From: Algibacter marinivivus
Lineage (GTDB): Bacteria; Bacteroidota; Bacteroidia; Flavobacteriales; Flavobacteriaceae
NCBI RefSeq assembly: GCF_003143755.1
Contig: NZ_QFRI01000002.1
Coordinates: forward strand, 248,001-312,000
Length of the DNA: 64,000 bases
Direction of reading: 5' to 3'
The position numbers and the translations under genes are program-made. Under the pieces are notes generated by a model. It did no database searches. It had not been told where the DNA came from and worked only from the letters and a program-made list of their open reading frames with translations. Positions 41,602 to 51,066 of the stretch are shown piece by piece (the stretch's first letter is position 1; every line of letters begins with the position of its first letter).

Positions 41602-42639
41602 CTAAGCATCCTGCACCGTTTTCCGTAACCTTGTACGTCTGTCAAACGCCTGAAGTTTATCTAAAACCTTCATTTCTAAAAAGTCAATCACTTTTTCTTC
41701 AATTTTAGTTTTCAGTTTATACACTTTATTAATGTATGTAATACCACCAGGCGACATCACATTAACCTCAACCAGTTTTCCACCAATCACATCAATCCCA
41801 ACAAAATAGAGACCATCGTTTACTAACTTAGGTCCAATTTGTTTACATAATGCTTTTTCCTCTTTAGTAAGCGAATGCCTTTGCACACTACCCCCAGCTG
41901 ACACATTAGACCTATGGTCATCACTCCCTGGAACGCGCTTCATGGCACCAACAGGCTCTCCATTTAGAATTAAAATCCTCACATCGCCTTGGTCAGCACC
42001 TTCAATATAATCTTGTAAAATAACATAACTAGAAGATCCATCGCTATTATTAATATAAAAATCCAACAACGAATTAATATTACTCATCGCTGATTTTTCA
42101 ATCAAAATCACTCCCGACCCTCCAAAACCGTTCAAAGGTTTTAAAATCATTTTATCAGCAGTAGACTCTTTAATTTGTTTAATCAGGTAACGTTTACTTT
42201 TTGATACATGAGTAGCAGGAATTATATTACTATGTGCATCGCCAAAAGCAGCTGTGTACAATTTATTATTAGCCTCTCGCATACCTTCTAAAGAGTTCAT
42301 AATAAACACATCGTCCTTAACCGAATCCAAGAAGTTTAACATAATTGGGTCTAGTGGTGGGTTAGCTCTAAAAAATATCACGTCAAACCCAGCAAGTGGC
42401 AACATTTCTTCACGCAATTCAGCCTTTTTATAAAACGATTTTAAAGAACCCGGTGTTTTCTCCATCCGTCCTATTACCCTGCAATTTGCAGTTGTTACAC
42501 TATTCCTAATCGTCAAATCCGCTGGAATACACATCGCTACACCATGCTTTCGCTTCACACATTCCTTAATCAAAGCCAGCGTCGTATCATTATCAGGGTC
42601 AATATCCTCCCACGGATACATTATAAAACAAACGTTCAT
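41602..42639 (-). CDS. ATP-grasp ligase, glutathione-synthetase-like
   Basis: 345 residues from MNVCFIMYPWEDID (42639). An N-terminal substrate domain with FFRANPPLDP precedes the ATP-grasp core: MILKPLNGFGGSGVILIE, the adenine/hinge ILQDYIEGADQGDVR, and the metal-binding C-terminal VEVNVMSPGGITYI. This matches GshB, but no gamma-glutamylcysteine synthetase is adjacent, so ligation of another amino acid is equally likely. The frame opens 34 codons earlier, through a dispersed-repeat flank, so I prefer the later start. It is the first gene of the four-gene set that ends with DUF1704. Confidence 0.85.
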   Translation of the reverse strand: MNVCFIMYPWEDIDPDNDTTLALIKECVKRKHGVAMCIPADLTIRNSVTTANCRVIGRMEKTPGSLKSFYKKAELREEMLPLAGFDVIFFRANPPLDPIMLNFLDSVKDDVFIMNSLEGMREANNKLYTAAFGDAHSNIIPATHVSKSKRYLIKQIKESTADKMILKPLNGFGGSGVILIEKSAMSNINSLLDFYINNSDGSSSYVILQDYIEGADQGDVRILILNGEPVGAMKRVPGSDDHRSNVSAGGSVQRHSLTKEEKALCKQIGPKLVNDGLYFVGIDVIGGKLVEVNVMSPGGITYINKVYKLKTKIEEKVIDFLEMKVLDKLQAFDRRTRLRKTVQDA

Positions 42640-42710
42640 ATCGTAATTTTTTGGTTTAGTTAAATTTAAAAGATTTTTAGTACATCCCAAAATTCTAACA
42701 AGAGTTATTT

Positions 42711-42796
42711 GGGCGTTACCTTGAAGGGGTCGAGCTTTCACTACTCAATCCCGCCTACGTCGGGGATTTCAAACAGGCCGTTCAATCCCTAACGCA
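42711..42796 (+). repeat. Dispersed intergenic repeat, copy D
   Basis: Same orientation as the copy at 11309: GGGCGTTACC, GAAGGGGTCGAGC, TTTCACTACTC, a hairpin-like CCCGCCTACGTCGGGG, then CGTTCAATCCCTAACGCA. It lies between the symporter start region and the ATP-grasp gene. Confidence 0.82.
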
Positions 42797-42818
42797 TACA
42801 AATCAGCCAGCAAAAGAT

Positions 42819-44144
42819 CTACTTCACAGCATCATAATTATCATCCCACTCCTTAGGTTTTGGATCATGAAGTTTATCTAAAGATTTTGCAACAATCATA
42901 GAAACCGTAGCATCACCAGTAACGTTAACCACCGTTCTGCACATATCTAGAGGCCTATCAACCGCAAAAATAAGCGCAAGACCAATAGGTAATAATTCCG
43001 CAGGAAACCCAATCGATTCTAAAACAATAACCAACATCACCATACCAGCACTTGGCACAGCAGCACTACCAATAGACGCCAAAAGCGCTGTTAATACAAT
43101 AACTAATTGATTTGTAAACGTTAAACCTTCTGGCCAAATAACCTGCATAATAAATACCGCCGCAATACCTTGATACAAACTAGTACCGTCCATATTAACC
43201 GTAGCACCAACAGGAAGCACAAAACCAGAAACCTCTTTATCTACACCTAAATGCTCTTCAACACGTTCCATAGTTACAGGAAGTGTTGCAGCACTACTAC
43301 TTGTAGAAAACGCTAACAATTGCGCAGGACTTATTTGTTTTAAAAACCACATTGGTGATTTTTTAGTGTACACGCTTACAAGTAATAAGTAGAAACCAAT
43401 CATTAAAATCAGTCCGCCTACAACACAAAACGCGTAGTATAATAGTTTAATTAAAATTTCAACATCATCAAAAGCAATAATAACGTTGGCTAAAAGTGCA
43501 AACACAGCATACGGTGCAAATAACATAATTAAATCTACCATTTTCATCACCACTTCATTTAGCGAATCAAAGAACTTAACTAAAGGCTTAGCTTTTTTAT
43601 CTCCAATTAAGAGTAAACATATCCCAACAAAAATGGCGAAGAAAATCACTTGTAGCATAGACGCTTCAGCAAAAGATTTAAAAATATTACTCGGAAAAAT
43701 ATCTACTAAAGCTTGTAACGGTCCAGCTTCTTTTTGAGCAGAAGCTTTCATTAGCTTATCCGTTACGCCTGCATCATTTTCATATTTAAGCTTTATTTTT
43801 TCAATAGTTTCCTGTGGCATCCCATTTCCAGGCTTTACAATATTTACAATGCTTAAACCAATAACAATAGCAACTAAAGTGGTAGCAATATAAATACCTA
43901 TAGTGCGTAAGCCCATAGATTTTATTTTAGAAATATCTTTTAAATCTGAAATTCCTTTAATAAGCGAAGCCAAAATTAGCGGTACAGCAATAAGCTTTAG
44001 GAGATTAATAAATATGGTACCAAACGGTGCAATCCAATCGGTTACAAAACCTTTTCCACCATCAACTGTATTCATAATAAACCCAAAAATGATTCCAAGA
44101 ACCATTCCTATAATAATCTTCCAGTGTAATGCTAGTTTTTTCAT
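42819..44144 (-). CDS. Dicarboxylate/amino acid:cation symporter
   Basis: 441 residues of the DAACS family (GltP/DctA type), with eight membrane helices and the two re-entrant hairpins. The serine-rich HP1 motif AFSTSSSAATLPVTM, TM7 GATVNMDGTSLYQ, HP2 SIGSAAVPSAGMVML and TM8 DRPLDMCRTVVNVTGDA are all intact. It takes up glutamate, aspartate or C4-dicarboxylates with H+ or Na+. The neighbouring ggt (49303) and glutathione-like genes make glutamate a reasonable guess only. A small membrane-protein gene ends 5 bp upstream. Confidence 0.93.
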   Translation of the reverse strand: MKKLALHWKIIIGMVLGIIFGFIMNTVDGGKGFVTDWIAPFGTIFINLLKLIAVPLILASLIKGISDLKDISKIKSMGLRTIGIYIATTLVAIVIGLSIVNIVKPGNGMPQETIEKIKLKYENDAGVTDKLMKASAQKEAGPLQALVDIFPSNIFKSFAEASMLQVIFFAIFVGICLLLIGDKKAKPLVKFFDSLNEVVMKMVDLIMLFAPYAVFALLANVIIAFDDVEILIKLLYYAFCVVGGLILMIGFYLLLVSVYTKKSPMWFLKQISPAQLLAFSTSSSAATLPVTMERVEEHLGVDKEVSGFVLPVGATVNMDGTSLYQGIAAVFIMQVIWPEGLTFTNQLVIVLTALLASIGSAAVPSAGMVMLVIVLESIGFPAELLPIGLALIFAVDRPLDMCRTVVNVTGDATVSMIVAKSLDKLHDPKPKEWDDNYDAVK

Positions 44145-44149
44145 TTCTT

Positions 44150-44659
44150 CTAATTGGTTTTTGATGTAAAAAATTCACTTACTTGTTTTCTAACAGCAAT
44201 TATTAATAACCCAACAAAAACAGATATTAAGCTAATTTGAAGTTGATAATTATCTGCTTCAAGATATGGATTTCCTATAAATTGTTCTGAACTTATATTT
44301 TTTTGAAAATAAAGAAATAGCTCATAAATAAGACTCGGCAAATTATATGAAATAAGATATAAGCCTATTAATGCACAAGCCATTTTAACAACATACTTAC
44401 TTTCTACGTTAGAAAAATTGAATGCATCACTTTCAAATCCCTTTGTGAGTTTCAATGCATTAGTAATTACATCAGCTTTTAAAAGCATCAAATAAATTAA
44501 AACAACGTAGAGTAAAATAGCCCCAAGTAATATAAAAAACGAGGATATATCTGAGTCAATCCAAAAAAACATATTTGGAATTATAGGCAAAATTCCATTT
44601 ACAATTATTAGTAATGAGAGTATTTTAATTACTGCAATGAAGAAATCTTTAGGACTCAT
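44150..44659 (-). CDS. Small integral membrane protein, unknown
   Basis: 169 residues with four predicted membrane helices (about 10-28, 38-58, 90-112, 142-160), and polar loops of which the one between helices 2 and 3 is charged. No family recognised. It ends 5 bp before the symporter start on the same strand, so the two are probably co-transcribed and it may be an accessory membrane protein. Confidence 0.65.
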   Translation of the reverse strand: MSPKDFFIAVIKILSLLIIVNGILPIIPNMFFWIDSDISSFFILLGAILLYVVLIYLMLLKADVITNALKLTKGFESDAFNFSNVESKYVVKMACALIGLYLISYNLPSLIYELFLYFQKNISSEQFIGNPYLEADNYQLQISLISVFVGLLIIAVRKQVSEFFTSKTN

Positions 44660-44733
44660 TTAAAACTTTTAAAAATTATTCTTTGACAAGATAAGTGTTT
44701 TCCTTGTTACTGCACAGAAATATGAAATTAGGT

Positions 44734-45561
44734 CTAATCTATCAAATTTAAACTTAATATTCTAACATCCTGCATAGGTCTATCTAAGTCATTAGTTTTA
44801 ATATTAGCAATTGAATCTAAAACTTCAAACCCACTAATTACCTCACCAAAAACAGTATAATTTTGATCTAAATGTGGGGTTCCTCCAATAGTTTTATAAA
44901 CTTCACGCTGTACTTCTGGAATGACATGATTCTTGAAATCTTTCTCCTTTTTCGCTAAATCTAGAATACTATCTCTCAATAACTTATAGTCATCAAATTT
45001 CCTGTTAAGCATAGCTAAATCTATTGCATTAGTTAATGATTTTCTTTTAAACTGTCTTTTAAAATAATCAACTGCATTATTTTTATTTATATAGCTTTCT
45101 ACTTTATCAAGTAAGCTATCATTAAAAACCTTACCCTGCACAATGTAAAATTGCATTCCGCTTGATTCACGCTCGGGATGGTCTTCTCGTGCAGCAGCTA
45201 AAGCTCCTTTTTTATGAAACAAGTTTTTATTAAATTCTGCTTTAACCACGTAAGGTGCATCACCTTCGCCTAGAGTATCAGTTTCTTTAGCAGATTTACT
45301 ATCTGGGTCGCCACCTTGAATCATAAATTCTTTTATAACACGATGAAAAAGTAAACTATCATAAGCACCATGCTTAACTAAGTTTACAAAATTATCACGG
45401 TGTAATGGTGTTTCATCATATAGCTCTATAACCATTTTACCAAAAGTAGTACTCATTTCTATTTGTTTCCTTGCTTGTTCTTTAGGCGCATTTTGGTGCT
45501 TATTACAAGCTATAAATATTAGAATGATTAATGTAATAAACGCACTAGAGTAAATTTTCAT
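44734..45561 (-). CDS. Cyclophilin-type peptidyl-prolyl isomerase lipoprotein
   Basis: 275 residues. The lipobox LIFIAC (Cys19) anchors it in the envelope. The cyclophilin core is present: FHRVIKEFMIQGGDP carries the catalytic Arg/Phe, then SSGMQFYIVQGK (the QF pair), and NYTVFGEVISGFEVLDSI closes the barrel. Between the QF strand and the last strands, about 75 mostly helical, charged residues (YINKNNAV...KDFKNHVIPE) are inserted. It probably aids folding of periplasmic or outer-membrane proteins. It starts 16 bp after the PLP decarboxylase gene. Confidence 0.9.
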   Translation of the reverse strand: MKIYSSAFITLIILIFIACNKHQNAPKEQARKQIEMSTTFGKMVIELYDETPLHRDNFVNLVKHGAYDSLLFHRVIKEFMIQGGDPDSKSAKETDTLGEGDAPYVVKAEFNKNLFHKKGALAAAREDHPERESSGMQFYIVQGKVFNDSLLDKVESYINKNNAVDYFKRQFKRKSLTNAIDLAMLNRKFDDYKLLRDSILDLAKKEKDFKNHVIPEVQREVYKTIGGTPHLDQNYTVFGEVISGFEVLDSIANIKTNDLDRPMQDVRILSLNLID

Positions 45562-45577
45562 TTTCTATTATTTTAAA

Positions 45578-46972
45578 TTATATTTTGACTAATGCTAAAG
45601 CCTTTTCAAAAGATTTAACAGACCTAGAAATATCGTTTTCTGTTGTTGCCCAAGAACACACACTAACTCGCATGACTTTTTTACCAAACCAAACAGAGCC
45701 TCCCAACCAACATTCTCTAAGCATTTGAATATTACTTAACACTATATCTGTTAATTCATCAGAGTCGCATCTTACTACTACCTGATTAAATACTACATCA
45801 TTTTCAACATAAAATCCAGGTATTTGGCTAATTTCATTTGAGAATTGTTGTGCTCTTTTGTGCATAGTTAAAATCATCTCATCTATTCCATTTTTCCCTA
45901 AATACTTCATGATTGACCACAATTCAATAACTCTAGCTCTTCTAGACATTTCTGGTGTAAAGAACATACCATCTCTTTCTGTACTTTCTATAATATAACT
46001 TCCCGTCATATGAAGCGCAGAGGTTATAGCTTCTTTATCTGCACATAAAACAATACCGCTATCATAAGGGGTATTTAATGTTTTATGACCATCGACCGCC
46101 CAAGAGGATGCTTTTTCGATTCCTTTGGTTAAATATTTTAATTCATCTACAGCACCAGCCCACAATCCAAAAGCGCCATCAATATGAATCCAAGAATCAG
46201 CTTTATTTGCTTTTTTGCAGATGACATCAAAGTTATCAAAAGCGCCACTATTTACATTTCCTGCTTGTAATATGAGTATCGTATTTTCATCTAATTCTGG
46301 AATAGATTCTGGGATAATTCTACCTTGATTATCAACATCTACCCATTCTATATTTTCTTTTCCTAAACCTAAAACCGACACAGCTTTTAATACTGTAGAG
46401 TGTGCGTGTTTACCCGTTACTACTCTAATTTCTGGAGCGTTTCTGAGTCCTTTTTCATTAATATCCCAATTATTTTTTTTAAGAATTCTATATCTTGCAG
46501 CAGCTAACCCACATAAATTAGCAGCAGATGTACCGCTTACAAAACCAGCTGAAGTCTGTTTAGGCAAGTTAAATAAATCTATAAACCATTTTTCAACTAC
46601 AGCTTCTAATTTACTTCCAATGGGAGAAAGCACATGTAATGCTGGTGACTGATCCCAGAATGTACCTAACTGTTTTGCTGCTAAACCAACAGGAACCACA
46701 CTACCACACACAAAGCCAAAATAGCGCCCTCCCAAAGTTGCTGTAGTCGCTTCATTACCATATACATGCAATTGGTTTAATACATTTTCTGCTTTTGTAG
46801 ACTCAGCAGGTAGGTCTTCATCAAAATTTGATAAATCGCTTATAGCATCTTCTGTGGGATAGACGTTTCTATCAAAAATATTTTCTAAATACTCAAAAGC
46901 ATACTGTTGTGATTGCTCAAAGATGTTTCTGTTTTTAATTTCTTGAAACATTTTATCTTGCAGTTTGCTCAT
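45578..46972 (-). CDS. PLP-dependent group II amino-acid decarboxylase
   Basis: 464 residues of the aromatic-amino-acid / glutamate / diaminobutyrate decarboxylase family. The cofactor lysine lies in SWAVDGHKTLNTPYDSG (near residue 297), preceded by WIHIDGAFGLW (Asp contacting the pyridine ring) and TSAGFVSGTSAANLCGL for phosphate binding. TGKHAHSTVLKAV stacks over PLP. Substrate specificity cannot be assigned. It leads a unit with the cyclophilin lipoprotein. Confidence 0.88.
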   Translation of the reverse strand: MSKLQDKMFQEIKNRNIFEQSQQYAFEYLENIFDRNVYPTEDAISDLSNFDEDLPAESTKAENVLNQLHVYGNEATTATLGGRYFGFVCGSVVPVGLAAKQLGTFWDQSPALHVLSPIGSKLEAVVEKWFIDLFNLPKQTSAGFVSGTSAANLCGLAAARYRILKKNNWDINEKGLRNAPEIRVVTGKHAHSTVLKAVSVLGLGKENIEWVDVDNQGRIIPESIPELDENTILILQAGNVNSGAFDNFDVICKKANKADSWIHIDGAFGLWAGAVDELKYLTKGIEKASSWAVDGHKTLNTPYDSGIVLCADKEAITSALHMTGSYIIESTERDGMFFTPEMSRRARVIELWSIMKYLGKNGIDEMILTMHKRAQQFSNEISQIPGFYVENDVVFNQVVVRCDSDELTDIVLSNIQMLRECWLGGSVWFGKKVMRVSVCSWATTENDISRSVKSFEKALALVKI

Positions 46973-47088
46973 CAGATTGGTTTTTACTAGTTAGTTGATT
47001 CTAACAAATATATGGAATACGCAACTTTATTGTAAAGCTATTGATTAAAATCCTGTCTTTTGATAAATGACAAACTTTGGCAGATGGT

Positions 47089-47233
47089 TTAGCCCCGATT
47101 GAAGTGGCATCCTTTTTGCGAAGATTTAAGTAATGACCTTATAAAATACAACTCACCTAGGGTTAAGCAATATTCCTATACAAATTATGGACTACATCGC
47201 AGAAAGATATAGTAGAAAGCGGGAAATAGCTTC
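47089..47233 (-). repeat. Second dispersed-repeat type, single copy
   Basis: A 145-bp non-coding element between glmM and the decarboxylase gene. It opens TTTAGCCCCGATTGAAG and TGGCATCCTTTTTGCG, and ends AAAGATATAGTAGAAAGCG and GGGAAATAGCTTC. The AGCCCCGAT start and the AGCGGGAAATAGCT end look like the arms of a repeat that I remember as frequent in Flavobacteriaceae. The interior is unlike the family at 11309. Only one copy is in the window, so this relies on memory. Confidence 0.45.
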
Positions 47234-47244
47234 AAATAAAAATT

Positions 47245-48633
47245 CTAAATTCCCGCAATTTCGCCTATTTCAGCAATAAATTTATCGGCTAAAGTATCGG
47301 CCTCTTGCTGCGATTTTGCTTCAGTATAAATTCTAATAATTGGTTCGGTATTACTTTTACGTAAGTGTACCCAACTTTCAGAGAAATCTATTTTAACACC
47401 ATCAATAGTTGTTAATTGTTCGTTTTGATAACGTTCTTCTATGGTTTTTAAAATTCCATCAACATCCAAACCTGGTGTTAATTGGATTTTCTTTTTACCC
47501 ATAAAATAGCTTGGGTAGGTTTTTCTAAGCGCGCTTACACTTATGTTTTTATCTGCCAATAAACTTAAAAATAGTGCAACACCTACCAACGCGTCACGAC
47601 CATAATGCGCCTCTGGATATATGATACCGCCGTTACCCTCGCCACCAATAACAACTTTGTTTTTTTTCATGAGTTTTACAACATTTACCTCGCCTACTGC
47701 ACTAGCTTCATACATGCCACCGTGTTTTTCAGTAACATCACGTAACGCTCTTGTTGAACTCATATTACTCACTGTATTTCCTGGAGTTCTGCTTAACACA
47801 TAATCTGCACAGGCAACTAAAGTGTACTCTTCTCCAAACATCTCTCCATTTTCATCCATAAAAGCTAAACGATCAACATCTGGGTCTACAACAATACCAA
47901 AGTCTGCTTTGTGCTTTTTAACAGCATCAGATAAATCTGTTAAGTGCTCTTTTAATGGTTCTGGATTATGTGGAAAATGTCCGTTAGGGTTGCAATGTAT
48001 CTTTATAACATCAACCCCTAAACGCTCTAAAAGTAATGGTATAGCAATACCTCCTGTGGAGTTTACACCATCAACAACCACTCTAAAACGCGCTTCTTCA
48101 ATGGCTTTAACAGTTACTAAATCTAAATCTAGAACTTCAATTATATGTAAATCTATGTAAGCTTTATTTTTTGTTATTTTACCTAAACTATCTACATCGG
48201 CAAAATCCATGTCGTCACTTTCAGCGATATCCAAAATTTTTGCACCTTCAATGGCATCTAAAAATTCACCTTTAGCATTTAAAAGTTTTAAAGCATTCCA
48301 TTCTTTTGGATTATGACTTGCAGTTAATATAATTCCACCATCAGCATGCTCTAAAGTTACTGCAACTTCAACAGTTGGCGTTGTAGATAAACCAACATCT
48401 ACAACATCAATTCCCAAACCAATTAGTGTATTCATGACTAAATTTTGAATCATTTTTCCAGAAATACGAGCATCTCTACCAACTACAACTTTATGATTAT
48501 CTTTATCTCGTTGTTGTTTCAACCAAACGCCATAAGCTGAAGCAAATTTTACTGCATCTATAGGTGTTAAGTTCTCGCCTACTTGCCCTCCAATGGTCCC
48601 TCTAATTCCTGAAATTGATTTTATAAGTGTCAT
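47245..48633 (-). CDS. glmM: Phosphoglucosamine mutase
   Basis: GlmM converts glucosamine-6-phosphate to glucosamine-1-phosphate for UDP-GlcNAc. The 462-residue protein shows the phosphoserine loop TASHNPKEWNALK (Ser106), the metal loop DPDVDRLAF, the sugar loop GGEGNGGIIY and the phosphate-binding RKSNTEPIIRIY. The Met at 48633 (MTLIKSISGIRGTIGG) is the family start. The frame continues 24 codons upstream, but those residues are non-homologous and occupy the promoter gap with acpH. PNGM versus PMM/PGM cannot be fully separated by sequence. Confidence 0.9.
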   Translation of the reverse strand: MTLIKSISGIRGTIGGQVGENLTPIDAVKFASAYGVWLKQQRDKDNHKVVVGRDARISGKMIQNLVMNTLIGLGIDVVDVGLSTTPTVEVAVTLEHADGGIILTASHNPKEWNALKLLNAKGEFLDAIEGAKILDIAESDDMDFADVDSLGKITKNKAYIDLHIIEVLDLDLVTVKAIEEARFRVVVDGVNSTGGIAIPLLLERLGVDVIKIHCNPNGHFPHNPEPLKEHLTDLSDAVKKHKADFGIVVDPDVDRLAFMDENGEMFGEEYTLVACADYVLSRTPGNTVSNMSSTRALRDVTEKHGGMYEASAVGEVNVVKLMKKNKVVIGGEGNGGIIYPEAHYGRDALVGVALFLSLLADKNISVSALRKTYPSYFMGKKKIQLTPGLDVDGILKTIEERYQNEQLTTIDGVKIDFSESWVHLRKSNTEPIIRIYTEAKSQQEADTLADKFIAEIGEIAGI

Positions 48634-48707
48634 ATATATTTTTATTAAAAAGCAAATATAGTATTTCAAAATCGGTTTTCTTAATACGGAATTCGTAAAT
48701 TTCACGA

Positions 48708-49310
48708 ATGAATTACCTAGCGCACATTTACCTATCTGGTGATAACGATTTAATTACCATCGGAAATTTTATTGCAGATAGCATAAAAGGTAAGCAGTAC
48801 AAAAAATATCCGAAACACATCCAAATTGGTATTCTATTACACCGACATATTGACACTTATACTGATGCGCATAAAACATTTAGATTAAGCACAAAAAGGC
48901 TTCATGAAAAATATGGACACTATTCTGGGGTAATTGTTGATATACTTTACGATCATTTTTTAGCAAAAAACTGGAATACATATTGTGATATACCATTAGA
49001 TGAATACGTAGAACATTTTTACGATTCTCTAGAAGCTAATTTCGATATACTACCTGTAAGAATCCAAAAAATGATGCCATATATGTTAGCAGATAATTGG
49101 TTATTAAGTTATGCATCTATTGAAGGCATCTCTAGGGTTTTAGACGGCATGAATAGGCGCACAAAAAATCGCTCTAGCATGAATGAAGCTGTTGTGGAAC
49201 TAGAAACCTTTTATTCAGAGTTTGAAAATGAGTTTTCTACTTTTTTTGATGAACTAATTAACTCTACTAAACAAAAACTAAACGATTTAAACCAAGAACT
49301 AAATGATTAA
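48708..49310 (+). CDS. acpH: ACP phosphodiesterase
   Basis: A 200-residue AcpH-family protein that would remove the phosphopantetheine arm from acyl carrier protein. Conserved blocks: MNYLAHIYLSGD, IGNFIADSIKGK, LHRHIDTYTDAH (the His/Asp metal cluster) and VDILYDHFLAKNW. It diverges from glmM with only 74 bp between starts. It overlaps the ggt start by 8 bp, so expression with ggt is coupled. Confidence 0.88.
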   Translation: MNYLAHIYLSGDNDLITIGNFIADSIKGKQYKKYPKHIQIGILLHRHIDTYTDAHKTFRLSTKRLHEKYGHYSGVIVDILYDHFLAKNWNTYCDIPLDEYVEHFYDSLEANFDILPVRIQKMMPYMLADNWLLSYASIEGISRVLDGMNRRTKNRSSMNEAVVELETFYSEFENEFSTFFDELINSTKQKLNDLNQELND

Positions 49311-50994
49311 ACATTGTTTACCCATCGTACTAGCACTATGCCTTTTTATTTCGTGTAAAAAAACTAAAAAAGAACCCGTAAAAGGTTTAATTACTAAAAA
49401 CGCCATGGTTGTTTCTGCCCGTGCAGAGGCTTCTCAAATTGGTAGTGATATTCTTGAAAAAGGTGGTAACGCTTTTGATGCAATGTGTGCTACGCAATTA
49501 GCCTTAGCAGTTGCTTACCCATTTGCTGGTAATATAGGTGGTGGCGGTTTTATGGTTTACAGAAAAGCAAATGGCGAGATAGGTTCTATCGATTTTAGAG
49601 AGAAGGCTCCAATGACGGCCACCAAAGACATGTATTTGGATGAAAACGGAGAAGTAATCCCTGAAAAAAGCACCTTAGGAGCTATGGCTGTTGGAGTTCC
49701 TGGAACAATAGCTGGTGTTTTTGATGTTCATAAAAAGTTAGGTGTTTTACCTATGGAAGATATTCTAAAACCCGTAATAGCTTTAGCGCACAAAGGTGTT
49801 GTTGTTACTAAAAAACAAGAAAAAAAAATAAAAAAATACCAGCCTCTATTTTTTAAAGCAAATAAAGATTCTATTCTCTTTGATAAAACTTGGAAAGAAG
49901 GCGAAGTTATCAAATATCCTAAATTAGCCAATACCTTCGAGCGTATTTTAAAACATGGTAGAGATGAATTCTACAAAGGTGAAACAGCCAAAAGACTTGC
50001 CAAATTCATTCAAGATAACGGAGGTATTATTACAGAGGAAGATTTAGCATCATACGAAGCGAAATGGAGAGAACCAGTTACGTTTACTTATGATGATTTA
50101 AAAATCATTTCCATGGCGCCACCTTCAAGCGGCGGTGTGTGTTTAGCACAAATCATGAAAATGATTGAGCCATTTCATTTGGATGAATACGGGCATAATT
50201 CATTAAAAACAATTCAAGCCATAACAGAAGCTGAACGACGTGCATATGCAGATAGAAGTTTCTATCTAGGAGATCCTGATTTTGTTAAAATCCCCTTAGA
50301 AACATTAATTAAAGAAGATTATTTAAGCGGAAGAATGTCAAATTTTTCCTTTGACAAAGCTACCATATCAAGTGATGTGTCTCACGGCAACATTCAAATA
50401 ATAGAAAGTAATGAAACTACACACTACTCTATTGTTGATCAATTTGGAAATGCTATTGCTTGCACAACCACATTAAATGGTGCTTATGGCTCTAAACTGT
50501 ATTGTTCAGAACTTGGTTTTTTCTTAAATAATGAAATGGACGACTTCAGTAGTAAACCTGGAGTTCCAAATATGTTTGGGCTTATTGGAGCTGAAGCTAA
50601 TAGTATTTTACCTGAAAAACGCATGCTAAGTTCTATGACTCCTACTATTGTTGAAAAAGATGGTAAATTACTTATGACGGTAGGGACCCCTGGAGGTTCA
50701 ACCATCATCACATCTGTATTACAAACTATTTTAAATGTGCATGAATTTGATATGACAATGCAAGAAGCTGTAAATGCGCCTCGTTTCCATCATCAATGGC
50801 TACCAGACGAAGTTAGAATGGAACCCAATTTATTTGATAGAAACTTAATTAAACAACTTGAAAATTTAGGTTATTCGATTAACGAAAAAGACTCACCAGT
50901 AATTGGCAAGGTCGACGGAATACTTGTTTTAGAGGATAACTCGTATGAGGGTGGTGCAGATTACCGAGGAGATGATACTGCTGTCGGTTTTTAA
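49303..50994 (+). CDS. ggt: Gamma-glutamyltransferase lipoprotein
   Basis: A 563-residue Ntn-hydrolase precursor that cleaves glutathione and other gamma-glutamyl compounds. The lipobox LFISC (Cys18) implies an envelope lipoprotein. The large-subunit start shows ARAEASQIGSDILEKGGNAFDA, NIGGGGFMVYRK and the gamma-glutamyl-binding DFREKAP. Self-cleavage would occur before the Thr of THYSIVDQFGNA (near residue 371), and the small subunit keeps TVGTPGGSTIITSV. It is translated from within the acpH 3' end. Confidence 0.94.
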   Translation: MIKHCLPIVLALCLFISCKKTKKEPVKGLITKNAMVVSARAEASQIGSDILEKGGNAFDAMCATQLALAVAYPFAGNIGGGGFMVYRKANGEIGSIDFREKAPMTATKDMYLDENGEVIPEKSTLGAMAVGVPGTIAGVFDVHKKLGVLPMEDILKPVIALAHKGVVVTKKQEKKIKKYQPLFFKANKDSILFDKTWKEGEVIKYPKLANTFERILKHGRDEFYKGETAKRLAKFIQDNGGIITEEDLASYEAKWREPVTFTYDDLKIISMAPPSSGGVCLAQIMKMIEPFHLDEYGHNSLKTIQAITEAERRAYADRSFYLGDPDFVKIPLETLIKEDYLSGRMSNFSFDKATISSDVSHGNIQIIESNETTHYSIVDQFGNAIACTTTLNGAYGSKLYCSELGFFLNNEMDDFSSKPGVPNMFGLIGAEANSILPEKRMLSSMTPTIVEKDGKLLMTVGTPGGSTIITSVLQTILNVHEFDMTMQEAVNAPRFHHQWLPDEVRMEPNLFDRNLIKQLENLGYSINEKDSPVIGKVDGILVLEDNSYEGGADYRGDDTAVGF

Positions 50995-51066
50995 GCATTT
51001 TCTTTTCCTAAACCATTCTTGTTTAATAATTTAGCCATTAACAAACCCAAACTAAAAACCCGTTTT

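Noticed and set aside
42640-42741. 34-residue extension of the ATP-grasp protein
   Set aside because: Upstream part overlaps the repeat copy at 42711, and MNVCFIMYP is a typical family start.
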